This document shows, piece by piece, positions 21,813 through 33,666 of a DNA stretch of 64,000 bases. The first letter of the stretch is position 1, and each line of letters starts with the position of its first letter. Source of the DNA: Orobanche coerulescens (taxonomy: Eukaryota > Streptophyta > Magnoliopsida > Lamiales > Orobanchaceae); the NCBI GenBank assembly GCA_033398695.1, contig CM065804.1:8479001-8543000 (forward strand). The letters run 5' to 3'. The notes under the pieces are model-generated. The model worked only from the letters and a program-made list of their open reading frames with translations, was not told where the DNA came from and searched no databases. The position numbers and the translations under genes were made by a program.

Positions 21813-24421
21813 TTTTAATGATGCAGCGAGGAAATTCTTCAACTGTGGTCGATCAGGACATTATCGGCGTGATGGCTCGCTTCCCTCCATGACGTGTTAT
21901 GAATGTGGACAGGAAGGACATCATGCAATATACTGCGGAGATGTTGCTAAATCTCTTGGAGCTCATACTTCACAATCTGTCCAGAAAGAGGCGAGTGTAA
22001 ATCCAATGCAACAGAGTGTTCAGCCACATCAGAATTTTAGCTGAGGAAGAGGTAGAGCACAATATGATAAAAAGGAAGCATCAAGTGCTGGATCCGTTCC
22101 TCCGCGCCTTTATGAAATGAGGAGGACAGACGATCAAAACACGGCGGTTGCATCAGGTATGATTCGAATCCTTTCGCAACCATTTAGTGTTTTGTTCACT
22201 ACCGGAGCTACACATTCGTTTATATCACTGTTTTGTGTAAATCGTTTAAAGATTTCTTGTTTCCATGAATGTGAACCTTATATTGTGGGTTTACCGAGTG
22301 GGGAAAGAATTATGGGGAACTTAGAAGCTAGAAATTTCCCTGTATCAATCGGAGGCAAAGATTGGCCTTTAAATCTGATCGTGGTAGAAATTCAAGGAGA
22401 TGATTTGATTCTCGGAGACGATTGGCTTAACCGTTACGGAGCTATTATGAATTACTGGGAGAGAAACATCTCGATGATAGTTGAGGACAATTCGATTACT
22501 TATCTGAAGGGTGGAGAGCAGAAAGCTCAGTGAAAGTGATTAAAGCAACAAAGGCTGTCAAACTGCTGAAACAGGGTTGTGCCGGATACTGGTGTTATGC
22601 AATAAAGAAAGAAGGAATAATAAAACGTTCATCTATTCCTATTGTAAATAAATTTCCGGATGTATTCCCTGATGAATTACCTGGATTACCTCCACATCGA
22701 GCTAGAGACGGGAGCCACACCTATTTCCAAGGCGCCGTATCGGACGACACCCATCGAGATGTATGAGTTGAAGAAGCAACTTGAAGAACTGATGGACAAG
22801 GGTTATATCCAGCAAAGTGTTTCTCCTTGGGGTGCTCCAGTCTTATTCTTTCAAAAGAAAGATGGGCCACTTCGGTTGTGCATTGACTATTGAGAGCTAA
22901 ATAAAGTGACGATCAAGAGTAAGTACCCATTGCTTCGAATTGATGATTTGTTCGACCAGTTGCAAGGAGCGACAGTATTCTCGAAGATCGATTTGAGATC
23001 GGGATACCATCAATTGAGAATTAGAGAATCCGACGTTCCAAAGTCAGCATTTAGGACTCGCTATGAGCACTTTGAATTTGTGGTAATGCCGTTCGGTCTC
23101 ACCAATGCGCTTGCCGTGTTTATGCAATTGATAAACCGAGTATTCATAGAGTACTTGGATAAATTCATAGTTGTCTTATTCTATGATATTTTAGTTTACT
23201 CAAAGAGTCCGGACGAGCATGCGGAACACCTACAGAATGTGTTGAACCTTTTGAGGAGCGAACAGTTGTATGCCAAGCTTTCTAAAATGTGAATTCTGGT
23301 TGAAGGAAGTAATGTTCCTTGGTCATGTAGTATCAGCAGAAGGAGTCCGAGTAGATCCGCAGAAAGTCGAGGCAATCACACAGTGGGAGTCTCTTAGGAA
23401 TGTGAGAGAGGTCAGAAGTTTCTTAGGACTTGTTGGGTACTATCGGCGGTTCGTGGAAGGGTTTTCTAAAATCACCCGCCCACTTACTCAACTACTGCAG
23501 AAAACCAAGAGATTCTAATGGAATGAGAAGTGTCAAGTTAGTTTTGACGAACTCAAGAAGAGACTGACAACGGCTCCAATCTTAGCACTACCGCAAGGGA
23601 CTGAAGGATTCGTGGTTTACAGTGGGCTTCAAATTAGGGCTTAGGTTGTGTGCTACTGCAGAATGATAGAGTGATCGCCTATGACTCACGGCTGTTGAAA
23701 CTGTATGAAGCCAATTACCCAACGCATGATTTGGAATTAGCAGTTGTTGTTTTTGCACTGAAGATATGGCGACACTACTTGTACGGGACTCATTGCCAGA
23801 TCTCCACAGATCATAAGAGTCTTAAATACATTTTCAGTCAGAAGGAATTAAACATGCGACATGGTAGATGGCTGGAATTAATTAAAGACTGTGATTTGGA
23901 AATTCTTTATCATCCAGCCAAGGCTAATGTAGTAGCTGAAACACTAAGCCGCAAACTTGTTTTTATTCAGATGTTGGAGTCCCTCACGAACCAGTCCAGA
24001 ATTCAACAAGAGTTCATTCGTGGAGAAATTGAAGTGTGGTTATAAAGAGTTCAAGGGCAACTATGTGTGCTGGAACTAACTTCATCATTAAATGATGAAA
24101 TCAAATCTAAGTAATTAAACGACCCTTTGATGAGTCGGTTACGCGATGAAGTGAATAAAGGAAAGGCCAAGCTTTGTAATCCATGAAGATGGAGTTTTGA
24201 GATTTCGAAGTCGACTGTGTGTCCCGAATGATCATGTTCTGAAGCAAACGATCATGAAAGCTCATAGTACACCACATTTACTTCATCTAGGCGCCAGTAA
24301 GATGTACAAAGATCCGAAGCAAAGTTTTTGGTGGGGTAACATGAAGAAAGAAGTGGAGGAATATGTCTCAAAGTGCTTGACTTGCCAACAAGTTAAAATT
24401 GAGCATCAGCGACCTGCTGGA
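21813..24421 (+). pseudogene. Chromovirus copy H, gag end to integrase zinc finger
   Basis: This plus-strand copy belongs to the same family as F. Domains in order are: a Gag zinc knuckle CYECGQEGHHAIYC (about 21896); a protease (22117-22533) whose active site reads TTGATHSF, so the catalytic Asp is lost; reverse transcriptase (22690-23290) with a stop in the DYRELN block at about 22891; an active-site box reading LFYDIL instead of FIDDIL; an RNase H domain (23590-24000); and the HHCC integrase zinc finger (24250-24415). Several stops and frameshifts are present. It lacks LTRs and breaks at 24421 into hAT sequence. It is dead but would yield RNA complementary to F. Confidence 0.9.
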
Positions 24422-24846
24422 GCAATGTTTGACAATGCATGCACATTTGATCTGTTGGATTGGTGAAAAGGGGAACCGAATTTCTTATATTCCCATTATG
24501 GCACAAGAAATTCTTGCAGTGCCCGCATCCACAGTCCCCGTTGAGAGTGCTTTTAGTGAAGGAGGCTATATATTGGACGAGCGGAGATCCCGAATGACGC
24601 CAAAAAATCTCGAGGCTCAAATGATGCTTAAAGACGCAATAAAAATCGAGTTACAAGATCAATAAAATAAGTGGGATGATCTTTTAGCGGACCATGATGC
24701 CTATCAAGAAGGCACTACTAAAGGAGTGTCTAGTCAAATGAGTCAAATCGACGATGAAGACGACGGCGACATCGACTTCAACTAAAGGTAAGTCAGGTAA
24801 GTAAAAAGAACTATGTAGAGCTTTGATTCCTCACGAGGATACGTAG
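24422..24846 (+). pseudogene. hAT transposase C-terminal fragment (older hAT copy)
   Basis: The frame 24399-24665 encodes the hAT dimerisation domain, with AQEILAVPASTVPVESAFS and RSRMTPKNLEAQMML, followed by a stop and an acidic tail region to about 24785. It is a different hAT lineage from the element at 27783. Its 3' flank continues across the solo LTR at 27275. Only the last part of the gene is present. Confidence 0.85.
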
Positions 24847-27274
24847 TGTAAAATCCCAATATTTTACATTATATAAATTATAAAGTAAATACTATTATAT
24901 GCCAATAATTAGTGAAATTATTTATAAAAGTGACATCTTGATTTAAATGAATTATTATGGTATTATTACATAATAAATTTTAAAACATATATTTGGATAT
25001 TTTCTGGAAAGTATCGTGGACAAGTATCGACTTTGAAAAATCACCACGGATTTTTGAGAAGTTCAAAAATTCTGAAAAATAACATTGTTGTAGAGAATTT
25101 AGTTACCTTTCCAATGGTTCAAACGGCGAGTCAATCAGAGTCCGAACGAAAAAGTATGATCGATTTAGTGGAGACTGCCAACTGCCGAGCACCGTGCGTC
25201 ACTGCATGCGTAAGCGGTCGGCAGGCGTCAGGAAGCTTCCGCGCGGGACTCACGCACGTGGCTCAGCCAGGGCTGCCGATAATGACTCGACAGGGCCAAC
25301 GCACGTGGCTCGGCCAGGGCTGTCGATAGTGACACAACAGGGCCCACGCACGTGGCTCGGCCAGGGCTGCCGTCAGTGACACGGCAGCATGACGTAGGGC
25401 GGCCTGGTCAAGGCTGATGTCATCCGCGTAGTTGACTGGGCACCTGTTTTGTGGCCTATAAATACAGCCTTTTGCCAATTCATTTCGTCGAACAACTTAT
25501 GTAACTATATACATACACTCATTATTTATAAATATACGTCTCTATATTTCCGATTGGAGTCCTTTTTGCCGACGATAAGGATCATTTTCTGGCGAGTCAG
25601 ACCAGCTTTTCCGACAGACTGACTAGAACTTATCCGATGAAAATCCCCAGTGAATTTCTGAAATCCAGATTGAGGTGTTATCTTTGAGTTCGATTATCTA
25701 CGAATCCGTAAGTGGTTTTTGATATCTTATTTGTGCGTTTCGTAGATAAAATACATGATTAAAATCTTAAATATTGAAATCTCAGATTAGACATAATTTA
25801 GACATGTAAACGGGTCATTTAAGAACAAGTCAAAGCTGATTTTAGGTGTAGAAACGTAAATTAAATCGTGAATAACTTTTGATCCGTAAATCATTTTTGG
25901 ATTCCGTTTCGTGCTTTTTTCTCTTTACGCATTTATCTACATTCAGTTATTTTTGTTTTAATTTTTGGAAATGATAAAATTTCCGACCCGTTTATGTGTT
26001 AATTAAACTTAAATAATTTAATAGATCATATGAGCAATCGAACTAATTATCCGCCATATGACATACTTAGATTTTTGAAGGCAATTTTAAGCATTATTTT
26101 CTAGATATGCAAAAATAATAATTAAACCGGAATAAATAAATTAATGTTCTTATATAAAAATATCCAGTATTATTCTTAGAAATATTCGAAATAGAGGTAA
26201 TGGTTTTTTTTTTTCAACTCAAGTTATTAAGTATTACCTTTGTGAATATTTGAAGTTAATAAGTTGAAAGTATTCTCAATGTTACTTTGTTAAATAAATT
26301 AAAATGACAATTGTTTAATTTATACAGCATAAGTAATATTTCAATTATAAATTATTGAAAATATTTTTTTAAAAATATTCAAGGATGATGTTTAAGAGAT
26401 ATTTACCAAGGTATTTAATTTTTAGATGATGATTTTGTTGAAATTTGGTAAAATATAAAATAAAGGGCGAGCCGTTAAATTAAATTGAGACGTCTTAATA
26501 GAAATGCTAATAGCATATTATTATTGGGAGGTCGAAACCTTGCCTAGGAGCGGACGACTGAACTCGAGATTTATTTGGAATCATCTTATCGACGATCACA
26601 AGGCAAGTTCGTTCAACTTGCTCGGCCCTAGCATTATTGCAATTTTATGTGTTTATTGTGTATTAATTATGTTGTGCCAATTGTGATGCTGTGAATCTGT
26701 GTATTATGTGATATATGTGAAGAGATGCAAAGTTGTGTTGTTCTAGTGGGAACAAAGAGAAATTTATAACGAACGTTCGTTCCGCACCCGGATATTGGGG
26801 GTGGTAGAAATTGCACTATCCGGATATTGGGGATATGTGCTTATGTGTTATTGTATGTATTTGTGATATGTGTTGTGAGCTGATACTTTTGGAACTGCAA
26901 AATTCGTACATATGAGCATATTGTTGTGATGTGTTATGACTGACCCGTGTATGGGCTCGTATTGTAATACTTGCCAGTTGCAGGAACTTCGGAAATACAG
27001 GCTTGGGAATGCGAAGGGAAGGGACATGCTTGACAACGACGACTTGATAGAGTTAAATTTTCCTTGGTATTTATTTCGAAAATAAAGAGCATGTACTAAA
27101 TTTTAAAATCGCGTGTACTTCGACTTTCCTGTTCGTATGATGAAAATTTATTATCAATTCCAATATTGTTATTTTTACCAAAGGTTCTTGTGAGGTAAGA
27201 CGAATAACCTAGCTTGGTGGGTCCCACGAGGGATCCACGACGCTGTAGCTACCCAAAATTTTGGGGATGTTACA
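24847..27274 (+). mobile_element. Solo LTR (Tekay-like), target duplication CGTAG
   Basis: The 2,428-bp LTR begins TGTAAAATCCC and ends GGGGATGTTACA, with CGTAG on both sides (24842-24846 and 27275-27279). There is no primer site, internal region or second LTR, so it arose by LTR-LTR recombination. It has TATAAATA at 25457-25464, a GC-rich three-copy array with G-boxes upstream, and a GTAAGT donor-like site at 25708. The terminal block CTAGCTTGGTGGGTCCC resembles other LTRs in the window. Confidence 0.92.
25199..25400 (+). promoter_or_regulatory. Three-copy G-box minisatellite upstream of TATA in solo LTR
   Basis: Units of about 50 bp with CACGTGGCTCGGCCAGGGCT occur at about 25256, 25302 and 25349. 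Each carries the palindrome CACGTG, the classical plant G-box for bZIP and bHLH factors. The array ends about 60 bp before the TATA box. Confidence 0.75.
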
Positions 27275-27720
27275 CGTAGGCAATTTAATCTCAAGTGAAA
27301 ATTTAAAAATTAAATACAAGCTCATTTTTTTTAATTCTTCTTAAGTAAAAGAACTACGTAGAGCTTTGATTGCTCACGAGGATACGTAGGCAATTTAATT
27401 TTAAGTGAAAACTTAAAATTAAATACAATCTCATTTTTTCTAGTGATTTCTTGTTCATTATAGTTATTTTTTCGTGTATAAAATGCTAACAAATAAAATT
27501 TTATAAATACTTTTAAAAGAAAAAAAATTCACGGATCGGACCCGTGACCTGGCGGGTCGGACCTGGACCGTGGCGGATCCGTGGACCCTCCAACCCGTAC
27601 ATTTTATTTGTATGGGTGGGGTCCGGGTCCTGGTCGGCCGACCCGTCGACCCGGCGGGTCTGACCCGGACCCATATCCGGACCCGACGGTGGGCACCTTT
27701 AATTACGCGTTTAAACCGCT
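27275..27720 (+). mobile_element. 3' end of the older hAT copy with tandem subterminal repeat
   Basis: A unit of about 90 bp with ACTACGTAGAGCTTTGATT occurs at 24805-24846 (continuing at 27280) and again at 27345-27440, so the solo LTR sits inside the first copy. A GC-rich block with repeated GACCCG words (27530-27700) follows, typical of a hAT subterminal region. The end near GTGGGCACCTTT (about 27700) was not confirmed by a target duplication. Confidence 0.55.
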
Positions 27721-27782
27721 CGAAATTGGACTGAAATGGAATTCTAAAGTGAGGGCTGAAGCCCTCTGTCCTTTACGGCTGT
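27721..27782 (-). mobile_element. Left piece of LTR fragment J, split by the hAT element
   Basis: This short piece ends in the 8-bp target ACGGCTGT and continues at 41648 after the hAT. It carries AGGGCTGAAGCCCT, reminiscent of the TATA-proximal region of the D LTR. The identification is tentative. Confidence 0.35.
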
Positions 27783-28936
27783 TAGGGATGGGAAATTAAT
27801 CTGACCCGATGGATACCCGATCCGAAACCCAATTTCTTGGATATACCGAACCCGAATGTTTGGATTTGGATATGAATATGGATTTAAAATTTAAACCCGG
27901 AAGATTTTGGATATGGATATGAATTTTATGTATACCGATCCGAAACCCGAACCGAAACCCAAAATCCGATCCAAACTCGATCCGAACCCGAAACCCGAAA
28001 AACCCCCGGAATTTATGAAATATATTTTTTAATTTAGATATTGTATATTATTTATTGTACATATCATATGTTGTATATTATACATAATAATATGTATATA
28101 CTTTATATGTATTAGTATTACTATTATTTATTGGATAATGAAATATTAATAATAAAGTAAAGTATATAAGACTCATTAGGGATTTAGGGTTATTGTCTTA
28201 TTGAGTCATTAACAGCCGCCCGCAACCCCAACTCGCAAGATGGCAAGAGTGAAGAAGTGAAGTTCTTCAGTAAGCACTCAAGTGCACCGGAGGCGGAAAG
28301 TCACCTTCGTGGTCCTGGAGTTCATCTCCAGAAAAACGTGAAGTCTGAAGAGTGAAGCCGGACTGACGGACTGCAACTTAGGGAGGCGAGCGACAATTGA
28401 CGAGTGACGGCCGACGGAGGTTCATTCTTCAATTAGGTAATCGTTAATTAGTGAATCTATGATTCGTATTTTATCTTTGATTGTGGGCGTTTGTGGACTC
28501 CGTCTGTTAAACCTTACTGCTCACCTTTGCACACAGATTTTGCTGGAGTGCCCTTTTGGACTCGATGATATTAAGCAAGCTGAAAACAAGAATGAGGGTG
28601 TTACTGTATTTTTTTTCATGCGAGCTATATCTCCAGGGGTACAGGAGCTCTGTGTTCTGAGGGTGTTCTGTATTTTTTTTTCATGCAAGTCTTTCTTTGG
28701 GGGTGTTTGCAAACACTGTAAAAAAAGCATCTTTTCTTTGGGAGAGATCTGAATCTATGTTTCCTTAATTAGTAAAAATAGTAATATTGTTAGTAATTTG
28801 ATAGATTTGCTTCACTTTAATATAAAAGCCATTTTTGTTGAATCTATGTTAAATTTAATACCCATCTTGCTTTTCCAGTTGATAATTGTGATATACACGA
28901 ACTGTATGTTTATATTTTTGTTATGTACATGCAGCC

Positions 28937-29272
28937 ATGTCAACTTCACAGTCAACTCCTAATTCTCAGCCCATTCCGGATGTAAATTCTCAACCGTCAT
29001 CAACGCCGGAGCTACAATCAGCCCCTACTGTTACTGGCACTAACAACAATTCGAACCCTGAACCTCATGTGATTGAAATCAGTAATGATGATGCTACGGC
29101 AGAAGAACCAGTTGGTAAAAAATTGAAGAGTAAAGCTTGGTTGCACTTTGATAAGAAGAAAATTGATGGTGTTATGAAAGCCGTGTGCAAATATTGCAAG
29201 GCCAAACTTAGAGGTGATTCAGGTTGCGGGACTTCTCATTTACTCAGTCACTTTAGAACGAAACATCATAAC
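28937..29272 (+). CDS. hAT transposase, N-terminal exon with BED zinc finger
   Basis: The ATG at 28937 follows a likely 5' untranslated region with several CT-rich stretches. The exon has a low-complexity Ser/Pro/Gln N-terminus and an acidic patch. A BED zinc finger follows, with KAWLHFDKKKIDGVMKAVC, a CKYC pair and the H-x5-H of HLLSHFRTKHH. BED fingers bind the transposon ends. The reading is cut at 29272 by chromovirus K. With K and one ATAAC copy removed, the frame continues directly at 38884, so the gene was open when K inserted. The other frame at 28459-28752 lies in the leader and is not a gene. Confidence 0.9.
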
Positions 29273-31648
29273 TGTAACGCCCCGATTTCGCATATACATT
29301 TATTGTGAATTATAGAAAACATATTCAATTTTATTAAATTAATGCCCGAATAATTTATCGTTTAATTCATTTTATTTCATGATCATGCAATTAATTTGTG
29401 CCATTATTATTCACGACAAGTCAAGTGATTCATTTCGTTTCATTTCTCATTTTAATTCATCAGTTCATCTTGTCATTTCTAGGCCCGAGTCAAATTTTAA
29501 GGAATATTAATCGTTACGCATAAGATTTTACAAGTCCATTTTAATTAATTTTAATCCATTTATTTTGGGTCCAATTCAATATCAAGCCCAAATCCTAATT
29601 AAATTAAGAGCCCAATCATCATTATCATTTTCCAGCCCAAATCATTCCTCTCCCACTCACACACGATCAAAACATGGGGAGTTTTCGCACCTTCATTAAC
29701 TTCCTTAATGGAAGTAGTGGGCTTAATGGGGAAGTTTTGCCATCATGGAATGAGCGGTTAAATCCTAGACTAAAAATATAAATAACAATCCATGACAATT
29801 CATATCCATTCCTTTTCCTCAACTCATCATAAATCCCAAAGAACCGAGCAGAACACATTTCACAAATATCAAACTTGATTTCTACACAGGAGCACAACAG
29901 GTAAATTTTTCCCCCTGCTATACCCTTTGATTACACAAAAGACACCCAACACGGTCAAGCCGAGTACGTTAATATTCGTCGGCTCCGGCCGTCCTCCTTA
30001 GTCCTTACTAATTCGCGGCTCTTGAGCCCGAAATTACCCCACCGACAGAACAACAAATAACTCTCAAACCTAAATCCCTCTTGAAATGAAGATTTTCTTT
30101 TACTAAGCCGAACTGCCGAGCTTCTTCCCTGGTTCGAAATCACGCAACACACACATACCAGAAGATTTCAGAAGCGGTACCCATTTCAAAAAAAAAAAAA
30201 AAGAGAATCACAATTTCAGAAGAGTTCTTCCTTTTTCGCTTGGAACTGGAATCAGAAAAAGGAAAGAAAACCAACCTATAAACTCTCCCTGGCCAAAACG
30301 ACTTCAGCCCTCGGACAATTGTCCGAATCGTTCTGTAAATTGCGACCTCGGCTCATGTTAGACATTTATCGGCGCCGCCGCTAAACACCCCTTGTTTTTC
30401 CTCCGTCGTCGGCCGAACTCTTTGTCATGGGCGACGCTTGTACCCACCGCTATCATCTTGTCCCGCGGGTTTCCGCAAAGACCTCCCGGACTCGAAACCC
30501 CATCCTCCTGCCGACTTCATCCAGACGCAACTTTGTCCCTGTTCCGTTCGTCGCCGTCAAACCTCACCACCTCGACTCGGCCGAACCTCAGACTTGATTT
30601 TCGGTCGTGTATATGTAGGTGTTGATTGTGTGTGTGTGCTGGTGTTGATTTTGTGTGTGTGTGTGTCTTATCGGAGAATTGGGGGAGAGAGATGAATCGA
30701 AGAAGAAGAAATGAAGATGAATCGGCCGACTGGTGTTAGAAGGGTTTTTATACCCTGCCATATTTTAGGTTTTATCAATTTAGCCCCCATAGTTCCAGAC
30801 CTTTCAATTTGAACCCAAATCAACTTTTCAGTGTATTTAATTTCAGTCCCTAAATTTTTTCAATCCTTTTTAATTCCCCCAGCTAGATTCAATATTTTAA
30901 AAATCGGTCCCTTTCGGCCAAGCTTTTAATATGTTGACTTTTTCAATTGATATTATTATTCACTCATAATTTAATTCTCAGTCATATAATAATAATAATT
31001 TTCTATTATTATTAATTGTAGATAATAACAAGAATTTACGGGCCTAGAATTGTCGAGTCAAGCATCTCATCACATTCAAGTTCAAGAACTGCATTTTATC
31101 CAGGTGTGGGGATTTATTACGCTTTTGTTTATTTTAATTGCTTTATATATTGTCTCGTATGTGCACGTGAAATCAGTCAGAAGCACTTAAATGTGCAAAT
31201 CAGTCAGAAGCACTTAATTGTGCATAAAGCCTTCGGGCTAGCCGACGGGCATCAGAATTTATCAGTCATGTTGTTTATACTTGCTAATATATTTAGTAAT
31301 TAACGTAAACATATTGCGTACTCTCCACACTGAGCGAGTTGGAAGCTCACCCCATCATTTTACCCCCTTTCAGGTTGAGGAGCTCGATGTGGCATGCGAT
31401 TGAGAGTGGGATGATCAAGCCTATGAATAGATGTTTATTTATTTAATGTTATTTCTTTCAAACTATGTTTATGAACAAGTGTTCAATTTGTTTTATTTTT
31501 ATGTCAAGGTATGTTTTGTTTTAACAATGACTCGAGAAGATTACTTGCAATTATTAAGTTTATCTTTTGAAATGTATTTCCGCTGCAAAATTTTTATTTA
31601 TTCTTCTTAAAATTTGAAGAATTATATTTTAGAAAAGTGGTCGCTACA
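29273..31648 (+). mobile_element. 5' LTR of chromovirus K
   Basis: The 2,376-bp LTR begins TGTAACGCCCC and ends GTCGCTACA, flanked on the left by ATAAC (29268-29272). TATAAATA is at 29777-29784 and a donor-like CAG|GTAAAT with GT at 29901. It is nearly identical to 36489-38878 apart from many short differences concentrated at CAG, CTG and GCC sites. No gene lies inside. Confidence 0.93.
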
Positions 31649-31652
31649 TAAG

Positions 31653-31664
31653 TGGTATCGGAGC
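31653..31664 (+). other. Primer-binding site of chromovirus K (initiator tRNA-Met type)
   Basis: TGGTATCGGAGC begins five bases after the LTR end, one change from the usual initiator-Met site. Confidence 0.85.
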
Positions 31665-32084
31665 GGGTCTACGGTTCTGTAGACTCGTTAAAATGGTTTC
31701 TTTTTCTAAACTAAAATTTCATTTTCGCAAGTAATCAAATATTTTTAGCAATTATGATCATCCACCTCTGCCGCTCCACGTCGACTCCAAGGTACATTAA
31801 GTTATTATTCATTATGTGATAAATGCAGTTTAAGAGATCAACCATGATTCATGCATTAAAGATGCATCTTCAGTCTATTTTGTATATAAGAATTTTATGA
31901 TAAAATATTTGGGCATGAAATTGTTTTCTTGTAAATTCATAAGTATATGTATGACATGCGTAAATCACCATTGCTAGAAATCTCTGGTTCTCAACCCATA
32001 GATGCAATGCAATTTCTTCATCTTATTCGTCTCTCTCGTTGGGCAAGTACTGAGGGATCATTGAGTATGATATGCCTTAGGATA

Positions 32085-33552
32085 ATGGCAACTCGTAAAC
32101 GTGGACGCCCAGCTAACCGAGGTGCAGATAATCTCGGTGGTCGAATGTTAACCTTTGTGGTGGTGACGGAGGTCGATAACCACAACAATAACGTGCCGGC
32201 TCCTACTCGTGCACAAGTTGTGCAACAATTCCGACGTTTCACCCCACCTACATTCAACGGTCGAGAAGGACCACCTTCGTTGATGAATGGTTCATGTCGC
32301 CGAGCGCACCTTTGAGCTCATTGGGTGCCGATGCGCAAAGAATTATTTGTGGCCAATATCAAATGGTGGAGGATCTTTGGGCCGGTGGATAAGCTATTGG
32401 CGTTTGAGACCGGTGGCCGAGCGTGCTGCGTTAACATGGGATCGGTTCAAGGAAATAGTGATGGAACAGTACTACCCACAACACTACCGAGAGAAGATGG
32501 AGAGAGAGTTTTGGAACCTTGAACAAGGAGGAGTGACGGTTGAAGAATATGAGAGAAAATTCAACCAAATCAGCTTCTTTGTGGAGCACATGGTGGACAC
32601 AGATCGAAAGAGGGCCCTTAAGTTCCGGAGTGGTTTACGCCCGAGTATTCGTCACATCGTGGCTGGTCATGGGGTGCTACCCTATACCGAGACGGTTTTT
32701 CGAGCCCAAGAGGTTGAGGCTAGCCATAATCTAGATCAACAACAGTCTACGAAGCCTAGTATCGGTAAGAGGCATTGGAATGAAAACCAAAATAAGGCCA
32801 TGGTCTCTAATAAGCAAGCAAAGGTTGATCAAAGGTCGGGACCTAAGCCTCAAAACAGTAAGCCAGAATGCTCGAAGTGTGGTAAGAATCATGGAGGGGA
32901 GTGTTTGTATGGAAAAGGTGTCTGCTACAGATGCGAGGAGCCAGGGCATGCAGCTTCGAATTGTCATCTCCAAAGGGCCAAAGGTCAAGGTTCTGGAGGA
33001 AAAGCTCGTATTTATTCTTTGACCCAAAAGGACGCAGATGAGAATCCCGGCACAGTGTCAGGTATGCTTATGATATCTAATGTGCCTGCTTTTGCTTTAT
33101 TTGACACTGGTGCCACACATACTTTTATGTCTGCAAAGTTTTATCATGCTATTGGTCATAGAAGCATTAGAATCGTTGAGTCTCTTGAGGTTAGCTTACC
33201 GTCAGGAAATACGATCCTCACTAATACAATGATTGACGAGAATATTGAGATAGGAGGTAGAGAATTTGACGCTAGCCTGTATTTAATTAACTCGATGGAT
33301 TTTGATGTGATCCTTGGTATGGACTGGCTCGATAGACATGATGCCAATATAAGCTGCCGTGAGAAGAAGGTAACATTGAGGTGTTCTGAAGACGAGTCGA
33401 TCACCTTTTACGGTACTAAGAGTAGGACAGTACCAAGAGTAATCACATCCATGAAAGCATTGAGAGGTCTAAGGAAGGAGAAATGTCAGGGTTACTTGGT
33501 GAGTTTGGTCGACACTCGTACTAACGAGGTGTCCCCTCTGCACGCACTGTAG
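32085..33552 (+). pseudogene. Gag-protease region of chromovirus K
   Basis: The chosen start, ATG at 32085, gives a basic N-terminus MATRKRGRPANRG. The frame shifts at about 32285-32315, where the downstream frame (32287-33552) takes over; single-base gaps near CCACC and GTCGCC would explain it. Gag motifs include WNLEQGGVTVEEYERKF. A zinc knuckle CYRCEEPGHAASNC lies at about 32925, preceded by a CSKCGKNHGGEC-like partner. The protease has an intact FDTGATHTF active site at about 33100 and VILGMDWLDRHD at about 33310. A stop follows at 33550, and the stretch to 33666 is frameshifted relative to pol. Some breaks may be base-calling errors. Confidence 0.85.
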
Positions 33553-33666
33553 TACGAGAGTTTCGGATGTGTTTCGTAAGATTTGCCGAGTCCCACCCGA
33601 CCGACAAGTGGAGTTTAGCATTGATTTGGTCCACAGGGCGGCCCTACATCCAAAGCGCCATATAGA

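Noticed and set aside
28459..28752. 97-residue frame upstream of the hAT transposase
   Set aside because: No family similarity, T-rich, and it lies in the probable 5' leader with two near-identical TTTTTTTTCATGC segments.
31653..31664. tRNA gene at the initiator-Met-like sequence
   Set aside because: Only the primer-complementary segment is present next to an LTR end; no tRNA cloverleaf can be built around it.
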